64,000 bases of DNA, taken from contig NZ_CAJZAH010000001.1 in assembly GCF_914271545.1 (NCBI RefSeq), positions 1,550,001-1,614,000 on the forward strand, read 5' to 3'. This DNA is from Cupriavidus respiraculi (GTDB taxonomy: Bacteria > Pseudomonadota > Gammaproteobacteria > Burkholderiales > Burkholderiaceae). Numbering within the stretch: the stretch's first letter is position 1; the number at the start of each line of letters is the position of its first letter. Below the pieces are notes generated by a model. The model worked only from the letters and a program-made list of their open reading frames with translations. It did no database searches and had not been told where the DNA came from. Of the stretch, positions 1 through 7,774 are shown piece after piece. The position numbers were made by a program, and so were the translations under genes.

Positions 1-683
1 GCGTGTGCGGCTGTCTGCCAAAGACCGCCTCGCTCGCCGTGCTCGAGGCGGCCATCCGGCTCGCCATGGTCGGCGGCTATTTTGTCCGCGGCCACGGCGC
101 CCAGGCGCTGTCGCCGGCGCCATCGCTGGGCATCCCGCTGCCAGCCGGCGGCCATGGGGGTCCGGTCGGCGCGGGCGCGCCGCCCAGCTCGCGCGCCTCG
201 GCGCCCGCACTCCCCACGCCGGCGATCCACGCGGCCAATCATCCCGCCACGCTGGCCACCGCGCGCGGCCCGACCGGACAGGCGCGCGCGGTGCCGTCCG
301 TGGCGATGCGCGCGGCCGCCGCCGCGCCGGAGCCGGCCGCCGAGACCACTCACTACGACGAGGCCGAGATGCTGCAGATCACGCCGCGCCAGTACGAGGT
401 GCTGGTGCTGCTCGCACGCGGTCATCCGATCAAGACGGTCAGCCGCATGCTCAATATCTCGGTGGCCACGGTCAAGAGCCATGCCTGCACGCTGTACCAG
501 CGGCTGAAGGTGCGTAACAAGGGCGAGGCCGTGTACACCGCGCTGCAGCGCGGCGCCAAGCTCGAATGGGTCAGCGGCGACGGCACGGCCACGCGCGCCA
601 CGGTGACGCGCATGCCGCGACCCGCAGCCGTGGCGGAGCGCACCAACGCCACGCCGATCCAGGCGGCGGTGGCCATGCGCTGA
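1..683 (+). CDS. LuxR-type response regulator, 5' end outside the window
   Basis: The frame is open from the left edge (codons begin at base 3), so the N-terminus is missing and about 226 residues are visible. The first 25 or so residues match the end of the receiver domain of the regulator at 18224-19063. A long Ala/Pro-rich linker follows. A LuxR/GerE helix-turn-helix sits at visible residues 123-187, with the core ITPRQYEVLVLLARGHPIK and the recognition segment SVATVKSHACTLYQRL. The DNA-binding half is nearly identical to that of the 18224-19063 protein, so the two are paralogues at either end of the EPS region. It probably controls EPS transcription; this is inferred from position only. 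A strong terminator follows at 715-751. Confidence 0.85.
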   Translation, partial: VCGCLPKTASLAVLEAAIRLAMVGGYFVRGHGAQALSPAPSLGIPLPAGGHGGPVGAGAPPSSRASAPALPTPAIHAANHPATLATARGPTGQARAVPSVAMRAAAAAPEPAAETTHYDEAEMLQITPRQYEVLVLLARGHPIKTVSRMLNISVATVKSHACTLYQRLKVRNKGEAVYTALQRGAKLEWVSGDGTATRATVTRMPRPAAVAERTNATPIQAAVAMR

Positions 684-714
684 CGCCGCAGCGCAAGCTC
701 CGACGACTGGCACG

Positions 715-751
715 GCGGGCCGGGACCAATGTCCCGGCCCGCTTTGCTTTT
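715..751 (+). terminator. Rho-independent terminator after the LuxR-type gene
   Basis: A perfect 12-bp stem (GCGGGCCGGGAC / GTCCCGGCCCGC) closes a 4-nt loop and is followed by TTTGCTTTT. It separates the regulator from the EPS export operon. Confidence 0.85.
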
Positions 752-984
752 GCGCGCCGCCTTGCCCCGCCTTGTGCCGCGCTTCGCGCCGCCAGCTCAC
801 CCTTCTCTGCCCGCCGCGTGGCGCGTTTCGGCCGCGGGCGACCGTGCTGTGTCAACGCGCAACATCACCGCGTGATCAATGTGGGACAGCGCACCGATAC
901 CCCGCCCCCGCGCGCTCAGCATTCGAGCATCGGGGGACATGGCCTGTCGCTGTGTCTATTTGCAATAAGCAGGGGGAGCTTGTC
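752..984 (+). promoter_or_regulatory. Leader region upstream of the EPS export operon
   Basis: This 230-base gene-free stretch must hold the promoter of the wza-wzb-wzc operon. No convincing sigma-70 or sigma-54 promoter and no JUMPstart/ops element was recognised. The only clear signal is the ribosome binding site AGGGGGAG at 971-978. Confidence 0.4.
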
Positions 985-2157
985 GTGAACACAACCAACG
1001 AAGGTCAACAATCCATCGCCACCAGCAAGCGCGGCAGCCGCTGGCTGCTGGCCATCGCCGCACTGGGTGCCACCGTCATGCTGGGCGCATGCTCGAGCTC
1101 GCCGGGCATGTACTTCGACGCCAAGGCACCGGTCAGCGCTATCGGCCCGGACGCGGTGCCCAAGATCACTCCGATCACGATGGACCTGGTCAAGGAACTG
1201 CGCGCGAGTGTCAAGCGTGGCAACGAGAACATCGACGAACTGTTCGCCACGCCGGAGCCGTATCGCATCGGCCCCGGCGACATCATCTCGGTGGTGGTGT
1301 GGGACCACCCCGAACTGGTGTTTCCCACGCAGACCTACAGCATCGGCCAGGGCTACGAACTGCCCGCCGTCGGCGGCAGCGCCAACGTGCCGGGCTACGT
1401 GGTCAGCGCGCAGGGCGACATCCAGTTTCCCTACGCCGGCGTGATGAAGGTCTCGGGCCGCACCGCCAACGAGGTGCGCGAACAGATGGCCAAGGCCCTG
1501 TCGCGCGTGGTGCGCGATCCGCAGATGACCGTCCGCGTGCTGGCCTTCCGCAGCCAGCGCGTCTATGTCGACGGCGAGGTCAAGACCCCCGGCATGCTGC
1601 CGATCGACGATGCCCCGATGACGCTGGTCGAGGCGCTGAACCGCGCCGGCGGCGTGCTCACGCAGACCGGCGATGCCAGCCGGGTGCGCATCACGCGCGG
1701 CAAGCAGAGCTGGTACGTCAACATGCCCGCGCTGCTGTCCAAGGGCATCGACCCGTCGCGCATCCTGCTGCGCAACGGCGACATCGTGCGCGTGGAGCAG
1801 CGCGAGGACAGCAAGGTCTTCGTCACCGGCGAAGTGCTGCGTCCCAGCGCGCTGCTGATGCGCAATGGCCGCATGACGCTGAACGAGGCGCTGGGCGACG
1901 CGGGCGGCGTCAATCCGAACTCGGCGAGCGCCGAGCAGATCTTCGTGATCCGCAAGTCCGAGACCGGTGGCGAGCCGCACGTGTTCCACCTGGATGGCAC
2001 CTCGCCGGTGGCGCTCGCGATCGCAGAAGGCTTCGAGCTCGAACCGAAGGACGTCGTCTATGTCGACGCGCGCGAACTGGTGCGCTGGAGCCGCGTCATC
2101 AACCTGCTGATTCCGGCCACGCAGCCGGTCATCGGCACCGCGGGTGTGGTTCGCTGA
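985..2157 (+). CDS. Wza-type polysaccharide export outer-membrane lipoprotein
   Basis: A 390-residue outer-membrane polysaccharide export (OPX) protein, the channel through which EPS or capsule leaves the cell. GTG at 985 is chosen because AGGGGGAG ends 6 bases upstream and the product then begins with a lipoprotein signal peptide whose lipobox L-G-A-C puts the lipidated Cys at residue 36. A Poly_export domain follows (PYRIGPGDIISVVVWDHPEL), then two SLBB-type repeats (VYVDGEVKTPGMLPI and VFVTGEVLRPSALLM, each followed by a conserved EAL..AGG segment). The length fits the Wza family. It is the first gene of an operon with the phosphatase and tyrosine kinase downstream, the usual Wza-Wzb-Wzc order. 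Confidence 0.93.
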   Translation: MNTTNEGQQSIATSKRGSRWLLAIAALGATVMLGACSSSPGMYFDAKAPVSAIGPDAVPKITPITMDLVKELRASVKRGNENIDELFATPEPYRIGPGDIISVVVWDHPELVFPTQTYSIGQGYELPAVGGSANVPGYVVSAQGDIQFPYAGVMKVSGRTANEVREQMAKALSRVVRDPQMTVRVLAFRSQRVYVDGEVKTPGMLPIDDAPMTLVEALNRAGGVLTQTGDASRVRITRGKQSWYVNMPALLSKGIDPSRILLRNGDIVRVEQREDSKVFVTGEVLRPSALLMRNGRMTLNEALGDAGGVNPNSASAEQIFVIRKSETGGEPHVFHLDGTSPVALAIAEGFELEPKDVVYVDARELVRWSRVINLLIPATQPVIGTAGVVR

Positions 2158-2170
2158 AGCGGAGCTCGCC

Positions 2171-2644
2171 ATGATCCAGTCGATTCTCGTGGTCTGTCTG
2201 GGCAATATCTGCCGCAGTCCGATGGCGGAGACGCTGCTGCGCGAGGCGCTGCCGAACTGCCAGATCGCGTCCGCGGGGCTGGCGCCGCTGGAGGGCGCCG
2301 CCGCGGACCCGCGTGCGGTATCGCTGCTGGGTGCGGAAGGCAGCGCCATTCGCGCCCATCGGGCCCGCACCGTCAACGCCGCGCTCATCGACTGGGCCGA
2401 TCTGGTGCTGGTGATGGACGGCGAGCAGCGCGATGAACTCGAGGAGCGCTTTCCGCAGGCGCGCGGCAAGGTCTACCGGCTGTGCGAGTTCGTGCACGCC
2501 GATGTGCCGGACCCCTTCGGATGCTCGCAGAACATGTTCAGCATCGTGCTGGGTCTCATCAAACAAGGTATCGAATCATGGTCGGTGCGGATACAGGCTA
2601 CACGAGCCAACGTACCGGCCAACTGTCACGGGGAGGCATCATGA
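2171..2644 (+). CDS. Low-molecular-weight protein-tyrosine phosphatase (Wzb-type)
   Basis: A 157-residue LMW-PTP expected to dephosphorylate the tyrosine-rich tail of the adjacent Wzc-like kinase. The catalytic P-loop C-X5-R lies at residues 9-15 (VCLGNICRS), and the general-acid Asp is in the DPF motif near residue 114. ATG at 2171 starts the protein right at the first beta strand (MIQSILVV), as in the family. Its stop TGA (2642-2644) overlaps the ATG of the next gene in an ATGA arrangement, so translation of phosphatase and kinase is probably coupled. The C-terminus after GLIKQGIESW is slightly longer than usual and unremarkable. Confidence 0.92.
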   Translation: MIQSILVVCLGNICRSPMAETLLREALPNCQIASAGLAPLEGAAADPRAVSLLGAEGSAIRAHRARTVNAALIDWADLVLVMDGEQRDELEERFPQARGKVYRLCEFVHADVPDPFGCSQNMFSIVLGLIKQGIESWSVRIQATRANVPANCHGEAS

Positions 2645-4884
2645 ATATCAACCAGGCCCGGCATCGCCATGCCGACAACACGGACGATCGCGAAGGCGTC
2701 GTCGACCTGACATCGTGGATCGATGTCCTTGCCAAGTATCGCTGGACGTTCGTCCTCGTGGCGGGACTGATCACGCTGCTGGGCATCGTCTACGCGTTCA
2801 TGGCGCGACCGGTGTACCGCGCCGACATCGTCGTTCAGGTGGAGGAAAGCGCCACCTCGCCCGCCAGCAAGCTCGCGGCATCGGTTTCGCCGGTGTTCGA
2901 CGTCAAGCCGGCAGCATCGGCGGAAATCGAGCTGCTGCAGTCGCGCATGGTGGTGGGCAAGGCGGTCGATACGCTGAACCTGGATATCGAGGCGGCGCCG
3001 CGCTACTTTCCGCTGATCGGCCGCGCGATCGCCGGCCTCAATCCCGAGCTGTCGCGTCCGGGCCTGCTGGGCTGGGGCGGCTTTGCCTGGGGCGGGGAAT
3101 CGATCTCCGTCTCTGAGCTGACCGTGCCCGAGGCCATGGAAGAGCGCAAGATCATGCTGACGGCGCTGGGCGGCAATGCGTTCCGCGTGGAGTTCCCGAG
3201 CGACCGCGCCCAGGCCACCGGCAAGGTCGGCGCGCCGATGACGGTGCAGACGGCGCAGGGTCCGGTGACCATGCTCGTGGACAAGCTCGATGCTCGCCCA
3301 GGCGCGCAGTTCGTCGTGCGGCATCTGCCACGCGCCACGGCCATCGCGGCGCTCCAGCAGCAGCTGCACATCATGGAGCGCGGCAAGCAGAGCGGGGTCA
3401 TTGGCGTCACGCTGGAAGGCGAGTCGCCCACGCGCACCGCGGCCATCCTCAACGAGATCGGCTTCGAGTACGTGGACCAGAACGTGCGCCGCAAGGCCGC
3501 CGAGGCCGAGAAGTCGCTGGCCTTCCTCAACAGCCAGCTCCCGCAGCTCAAGCAGCAGGTCGAAACCGCCGAGCAGCGCTATAACGCGATGCGCAACCAG
3601 CGCGGCACCGTCGACCTGAGCGAGGAGTCGAAGCTGATCCTCACGCAATCGGTCGGCATCCAGACGCGCCTGCAGGAACTGCGGCAAAAGCGCGAGGAAC
3701 TGGCCACCCGCTTCGCCGGCGACCACCCGAGCATCACCGCGATCGATGGCCAGATCGCCAGCCTGACGTCGCAGCTCAATGGCGTCACGGGCCGGATCCA
3801 GCGCCTGCCGGACGTGGAGCAGAACGTGCTGCGCCTGATGCGCGACGTGAAGGTCAGCACCGAGCTGTACCAGACTCTGCTCAACGACGTGCAGCAGCTG
3901 CGCCTGATGAAGGCGAGCAAGGTCGGCACGGCGCGCCTGGTCGATCCGGCCGACGTGCCGCTCAAGCCGGTGCGTCCGAACCGCGCGCTGATCGCCGCCG
4001 TGGCGCTCGCGCTGGGCATCGTCGCGGCGCTGATGGTGGTGGTGCTGCGCCGCTCGCTCGACGGTGGCGTGGCCGACGCGGACGAGATCGAACGTCAGAC
4101 CGGGCTGACCGTCTACTCGACCATTCCGTTCAGCAATATCCAGGCGCGCCAGGTGGGGGCGACCAAGGACAAGGCCGGCCTGCTGGCGCTGCATCAGCCG
4201 GAGGATCCGGCAATGGAGAGCCTGCGCAGCTTCCGCACCGCGCTGCAGTTCGCCCTGCTCAGCAGCCGCAACCGCATCGTGGTGATCACAGGCGCCGCGC
4301 CGGGCGTGGGCAAGTCCTTCATCTGCGCGAACTTTGCCGCGGTGCTCGCCGCCGGCGGCAAGCGCGTGGTGCTGGTGGATGCGGACATGCGCCGCGGCGG
4401 GCTGAACCACCGCTTCGGCGTGGCACGCTCGCCGGGCCTGACCGAGCTGCTGCTGGGCGCGCCGCTGGAGAAGGTGCTGCAGCGCCAGGTCGCGCCCGGA
4501 CTGGACTTCATCGCCACCGGCTCGCAGCCCCCGCATCCGTCGGACATGCTGCAAAGCGCCGGCATGGAAGCCCTGCTCGATACGCTGAAGACGCGCTACG
4601 ACATCGTGCTGGTCGATTCGCCGCCGGTGCTGTCCGCCTCGGACGCGGGCATCCTCGCCAGCAAGGCCGGCGCGGTGTTCCTGGTGGCGCGCGCGGAAAT
4701 GACCACCGCAAGCGAACTGGTGGCCACCGACAAGGCCATTCGTCATGCGGGCGGCGAGGTCAAGGGCGTGCTGTTCAACGGCTTGCGCGTCGAGGGCCGC
4801 TGGTACCGCTCGCACGTTCACTTCGGCAAGTATCGCTACCTGAACCAGTACGGCGGCGCGCTGGCCAAGGAAAAGCAGGCCTGA
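2641..4884 (+). CDS. Wzc-type polysaccharide co-polymerase / bacterial tyrosine kinase
   Basis: A 747-residue inner-membrane protein that controls EPS polymerisation and export by cycles of autophosphorylation. A Wzz domain begins the protein, with a first membrane helix at about residues 33-54. A long periplasmic coiled-coil region rich in Gln/Glu/Arg follows, and a second helix (ALIAAVALALGIVAALMVVVL) lies near residue 450. The cytoplasmic BY-kinase has Walker A GAAPGVGKS at about 551, Walker A' VVLVDADMRRG and Walker B VLVDSPP near 658. The extreme C-terminus has a tyrosine cluster (WYRSHVHFGKYRYLNQYGG), the autophosphorylation tail. Compare the second copy at 7775-10153, which lacks that tail. 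A strong terminator follows. Confidence 0.93.
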   Translation: MNINQARHRHADNTDDREGVVDLTSWIDVLAKYRWTFVLVAGLITLLGIVYAFMARPVYRADIVVQVEESATSPASKLAASVSPVFDVKPAASAEIELLQSRMVVGKAVDTLNLDIEAAPRYFPLIGRAIAGLNPELSRPGLLGWGGFAWGGESISVSELTVPEAMEERKIMLTALGGNAFRVEFPSDRAQATGKVGAPMTVQTAQGPVTMLVDKLDARPGAQFVVRHLPRATAIAALQQQLHIMERGKQSGVIGVTLEGESPTRTAAILNEIGFEYVDQNVRRKAAEAEKSLAFLNSQLPQLKQQVETAEQRYNAMRNQRGTVDLSEESKLILTQSVGIQTRLQELRQKREELATRFAGDHPSITAIDGQIASLTSQLNGVTGRIQRLPDVEQNVLRLMRDVKVSTELYQTLLNDVQQLRLMKASKVGTARLVDPADVPLKPVRPNRALIAAVALALGIVAALMVVVLRRSLDGGVADADEIERQTGLTVYSTIPFSNIQARQVGATKDKAGLLALHQPEDPAMESLRSFRTALQFALLSSRNRIVVITGAAPGVGKSFICANFAAVLAAGGKRVVLVDADMRRGGLNHRFGVARSPGLTELLLGAPLEKVLQRQVAPGLDFIATGSQPPHPSDMLQSAGMEALLDTLKTRYDIVLVDSPPVLSASDAGILASKAGAVFLVARAEMTTASELVATDKAIRHAGGEVKGVLFNGLRVEGRWYRSHVHFGKYRYLNQYGGALAKEKQA

Positions 4885-4915
4885 CGGGCACGGCCGCGAG
4901 GCCAAACGCGGGCAA

Positions 4916-4939
4916 AGGGGCACTTCGGTGCCCTTTTTT
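4916..4939 (+). terminator. Rho-independent terminator of the wza-wzb-wzc operon
   Basis: GGGCAC and GTGCCC pair around a TTCG tetraloop and are followed by a run of six T. It ends the operon 30 bases after the kinase stop codon. Confidence 0.9.
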
Positions 4940-5187
4940 CATTGGCGTCGCGGGATGTGTTGCGTCCACGCGACCGCGGGTGTCGGTGTCTGTCCGACGA
5001 GGGGCCGAGACACGTAGGAACGGGCCTGTCGGAATGCGCGCCAGTTGTAAGGAGTTGTTCGAACACGGGCACGAGGCAGCGGTCGGCACGTCAGAATGAC
5101 AGTGCGCGGTGCATCGTCGCCGCCTCCGTCAGTGGCACCGGCGCCCAGGCGCGCGTGCCGTTCGATAACGCGATAGAGAGGTCCTAC

Positions 5188-5613
5188 ATGTCCAAGAAAT
5201 TGCCCGTTGATCAGCCGCTGAAGCAAATCAAGCAACCCGCCCGTGTGGCCGCGATGGCCGGCACGATCGCCGGTGTGTTGGCCGCCGGCATGTTCTCGCT
5301 GAGCGCCCAGGCGCAAACCCCCGCCGGGGCGAACACCGCGACCGCGCCGGGCACCACCACGATGCCGGCCACCGGCGCGCAGTCCACCGCCCCTGGCGTG
5401 CCGCCGGGCATGGTGCAGATCCAGCCGCCCAAGGATCCGCTGGTCGAGCGCCGCGAGGCCCGCCGCGAGGCAAGGGCGGAGTACAAGGCCACGAAGAAGG
5501 AAGCCAAGCAGGAGTACAAGCAGGAAGTGCGCGGCGCGAAGCAGGAACGCAAGGCCGAGAACCGCGCCGCCGATGCGGCCGCGCGCGAGGAACTGTCGGC
5601 GCCCAAGCAGTAA
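5188..5613 (+). CDS. Small exported charged protein of unknown function
   Basis: A 141-residue protein I do not recognise. ATG at 5188 follows GAGAGG and gives a signal peptide (hydrophobic core VAAMAGTIAGVLAAGMFSL, probable cleavage after AQA near residue 43). A Thr/Ala/Pro/Gly-rich low-complexity stretch follows. The C-terminal half is very rich in Arg, Lys, Glu and Ala (REARREARAEYKATKKEAK) and should be a single long charged helix. It stands alone between the EPS export operon and the convergent hydrolase gene, with a GC-rich hairpin after it. The 300 bases before it show no further gene. A periplasmic location is inferred from the signal peptide. Confidence 0.7.
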   Translation: MSKKLPVDQPLKQIKQPARVAAMAGTIAGVLAAGMFSLSAQAQTPAGANTATAPGTTTMPATGAQSTAPGVPPGMVQIQPPKDPLVERREARREARAEYKATKKEAKQEYKQEVRGAKQERKAENRAADAAAREELSAPKQ

Positions 5614-5651
5614 GCCGAGGCCCGGCAGCCGGGCGATGCCGCAGGACGGCA

Positions 5652-5696
5652 GGCCGTGCCGGCGCGCCCGATTGTCTCGGGCGCGCCGGCACGGCC
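5652..5696. terminator. 20-bp perfect GC-rich hairpin between convergent genes
   Basis: Two 20-base arms (5652-5671 and 5677-5696) are exact reverse complements around the 5-base loop TTGTC. Every stem base but the loop-proximal A/T pair and one further pair is G or C. It lies between the stop codons of the genes ending at 5613 (+) and 5704 (-). It has no T-tract on either strand, so it may act as a bidirectional stall or terminator or as an mRNA 3'-end protector. Confidence 0.6.
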
Positions 5697-5703
5697 GCTT
5701 GCA

Positions 5704-7518
5704 TCAGGGGTCGCTCAGTGCGATGTTGGCCGGCAGGGCCGCCGCGGCCGGGTCGTCGCGCGCCAGGTCGCGTACATGGAGCACCAGTTGCGCCGCAAAG
5801 GCATCGCGGCTTTCCGGCAGCCACAGCTTGTGATCGTGCCACGGCAGCACACGCACATGGACGCGATGCAGCGGCGCGAGGGCGTCGAGCCCGCCGCCCA
5901 GTTGCGCGCGTGCCCTGGCCAGGCCGATGTCCCCCTTTCCATAGAGCAGATCGACCCGCACACCGCGCGCGTGCAGCGCGTGCATGGCCGTGCGCGGATC
6001 GCGCGCGGCATTGGCGCCAGGCGCGGCGGCATCGGCATACGCGGCATCGCCCCGGGCATCGGCATACCCCTCGGCATTCGCCGCGCGCAGCATGCGCCCG
6101 ATCCGTCGACCCAGGCCTGCCACCCGGCTCCACGCATACCATCCCGGCCATCGGTGCGAGCGCGCGCCGCGGTCCGCCCGCAGCCCGCACAGTGAGCGCA
6201 GGGCCGCGCCCGCGCCGGGAAACGCTGGGAGGTTGGCCAGCACCAGCCCATCGACGCCCGGATGGCGCAGCGCGGCTTGCAGTCCCAGCCAGCCGCCCGT
6301 GCCGATGCCGGCCACCACCACCTTGTCGTAGCCACGCGCGCGTACCCAGTCGACGGCCGCGGCGACATCGCGGCAGGACCGCTCCCCCATCAGCGCGCTC
6401 GCGCTGACTTCGCGCGCGGCGGATGGCGTATCGCCGAGCATCGAGACGTCCAGGCGCAGCGACGCAGCGCCCATGCGCGCGAGCTGGCGCGAGAGGGTCA
6501 CGAAGATCCTGCAGTCCCCGACATGATGGCTCCCGCCGCTGTTCGGAAAGATCACCACCGTGCCGCCTTTGGGCTGCCTGCCGGCGACGCTGCCGCTCGG
6601 GGCCGCGTGCGTCGTGCAAAGGATGCCGAACTGCCGGCCTCCATCCAGCCACAGCGGCCACTCGCAAGCGCCGTCGGCGAGCAGAGGCGGCGCCGCGCCG
6701 GCACGAGCGCCGGGCGGGCATGGCGGCCTCACCGTGGTGACGGGACCGAGCCAGTGCAGGATGTCGCGCCACGCACGCTCCGGCACGGCGGCCAGATCGG
6801 CGCATTGCATCATCCGCGGATATTCGGGGAAGTCGGCCAGCGTTACGCAGGCGCCGCCGCGCTGATAGTGCGCGGCGAGCGCCGCCACCGGCGAGCCGCT
6901 GCCAGGCCACGCATCGAGCAGCAGCACGCGCCGCCCCGGCACCCGGGGCCGCTCGTCCAGGCGCAGTGCGTCGATGCGCGCCACCGTGTCCGCGCTCAGG
7001 CGATAGCCCAGCAGCGGGAGCGCGCCGTCGGCGCACGGGGCCTCGCCCGGCGCCAGCAGGCTGTCGCGCCAGTTCGCGTGGAGCATGCGCATGTCGCCAA
7101 GATAGTCCTGTCCCGCCAGCGGCGGCGCGATCAGCACGAGCCCGTCCGCGCCGGCGCCGGCGTGCGCGGCCATTGTCTCGGCCGCGAGCACGGCGAGCAT
7201 TGCGCCCAGCCGCAGCCCGCACAGCACCACGCGGCGCGTACCCGTACGCGCGCGCATCCACGCCGCGGCATCGACGATGGCGCGCTCCCACTGCGCCATG
7301 CTGCCCGGCGCAGCCTCGGCCCCGGCGGCGTCGCCGGTACCCGGGTAGTCGAAGCGCAGTGCCGGCACGCCGGCCGCGGCGAGGTCGTCGGCGAGATGGC
7401 GCAATGCGCGGTGCGACCACATGGCCTCGTGACCGATGGTCGCGCACAGCACGACGGCGGTATCGCCCGGTGCATCATGCAGCCAGCCCACGCATTCGCC
7501 GAATGCCACGCGTTTCAT
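5704..7518 (-). CDS. Tandem alpha/beta-hydrolase fold protein lacking nucleophile serines
   Basis: A 604-residue protein made of two alpha/beta-hydrolase domains (about 1-260 and 285-600). Each resembles the hydrolases that accompany exosortase/EPS clusters. Both have the strand-turn-strand frame (RFDYPGTGD; RLDVSMLGDT), but the nucleophile elbow reads G-L-R-L-G at 101-105 in the first and G-I-G-T-G at 404-408 in the second. The expected G-x-S-x-G serine is therefore absent from both. A late His is present in the second domain (LPWHDHKLW). ATG at 7518 has a good purine-rich RBS (GGAGGGCGGAGC). It lies downstream of the second Wzc-like gene on the same strand and is probably EPS-related. Catalytic activity is doubtful; a binding or structural role is possible. 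Confidence 0.75.
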   Translation of the reverse strand: MKRVAFGECVGWLHDAPGDTAVVLCATIGHEAMWSHRALRHLADDLAAAGVPALRFDYPGTGDAAGAEAAPGSMAQWERAIVDAAAWMRARTGTRRVVLCGLRLGAMLAVLAAETMAAHAGAGADGLVLIAPPLAGQDYLGDMRMLHANWRDSLLAPGEAPCADGALPLLGYRLSADTVARIDALRLDERPRVPGRRVLLLDAWPGSGSPVAALAAHYQRGGACVTLADFPEYPRMMQCADLAAVPERAWRDILHWLGPVTTVRPPCPPGARAGAAPPLLADGACEWPLWLDGGRQFGILCTTHAAPSGSVAGRQPKGGTVVIFPNSGGSHHVGDCRIFVTLSRQLARMGAASLRLDVSMLGDTPSAAREVSASALMGERSCRDVAAAVDWVRARGYDKVVVAGIGTGGWLGLQAALRHPGVDGLVLANLPAFPGAGAALRSLCGLRADRGARSHRWPGWYAWSRVAGLGRRIGRMLRAANAEGYADARGDAAYADAAAPGANAARDPRTAMHALHARGVRVDLLYGKGDIGLARARAQLGGGLDALAPLHRVHVRVLPWHDHKLWLPESRDAFAAQLVLHVRDLARDDPAAAALPANIALSDP

Positions 7519-7576
7519 GCTCCGCCCTCCCCCGCTGCGTTGATGCCGTGCCGTGGTGCCGTGCCGTAGTAGTGCC

Positions 7577-7624
7577 GTGATGCGGTGATGCGGTGATGCG
7601 GTGATGCGGTGGTGCGGTGGTGCT
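7577..7624. repeat. Octanucleotide tandem repeat (six units)
   Basis: Four copies of GTGATGCG followed by two of GTGGTGCG (the last ending in T) run head to tail. It lies in the 256-base gap between the second Wzc-like gene and the tandem hydrolase gene, so slippage would change the spacing upstream of the hydrolase start. Confidence 0.85.
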
Positions 7625-7667
7625 GGACGGATGTCCGCAAGCGCGGCCGCGCGCGCCCTGCGTCGTA

Positions 7668-7683
7668 CGCAGAATTGGGTACG
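7668..7683 (-). repeat. Isolated RepA-type iteron, perfect copy
   Basis: Reads CGTACCCAATTCTGCG on the minus strand, matching the origin iteron consensus at every position. It lies in the gap between the second Wzc-like gene and the hydrolase gene, about 18 kb from the origin. Confidence 0.85.
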
Positions 7684-7774
7684 CTTGCCCATTGCGGGCG
7701 AGGAAACGGCACGGCGAACGAGGCGGTGCGATGCGCCGGACCTGCCGGCACATTGCACCGCTGTCGTTCGCCGC

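Noticed and set aside
901-984. TTTGCA near 960 as the -12 element of a sigma-54 promoter for the EPS operon
   Set aside because: No GG pair occurs 10 bases upstream of the GC, so the required -24/-12 geometry is missing.
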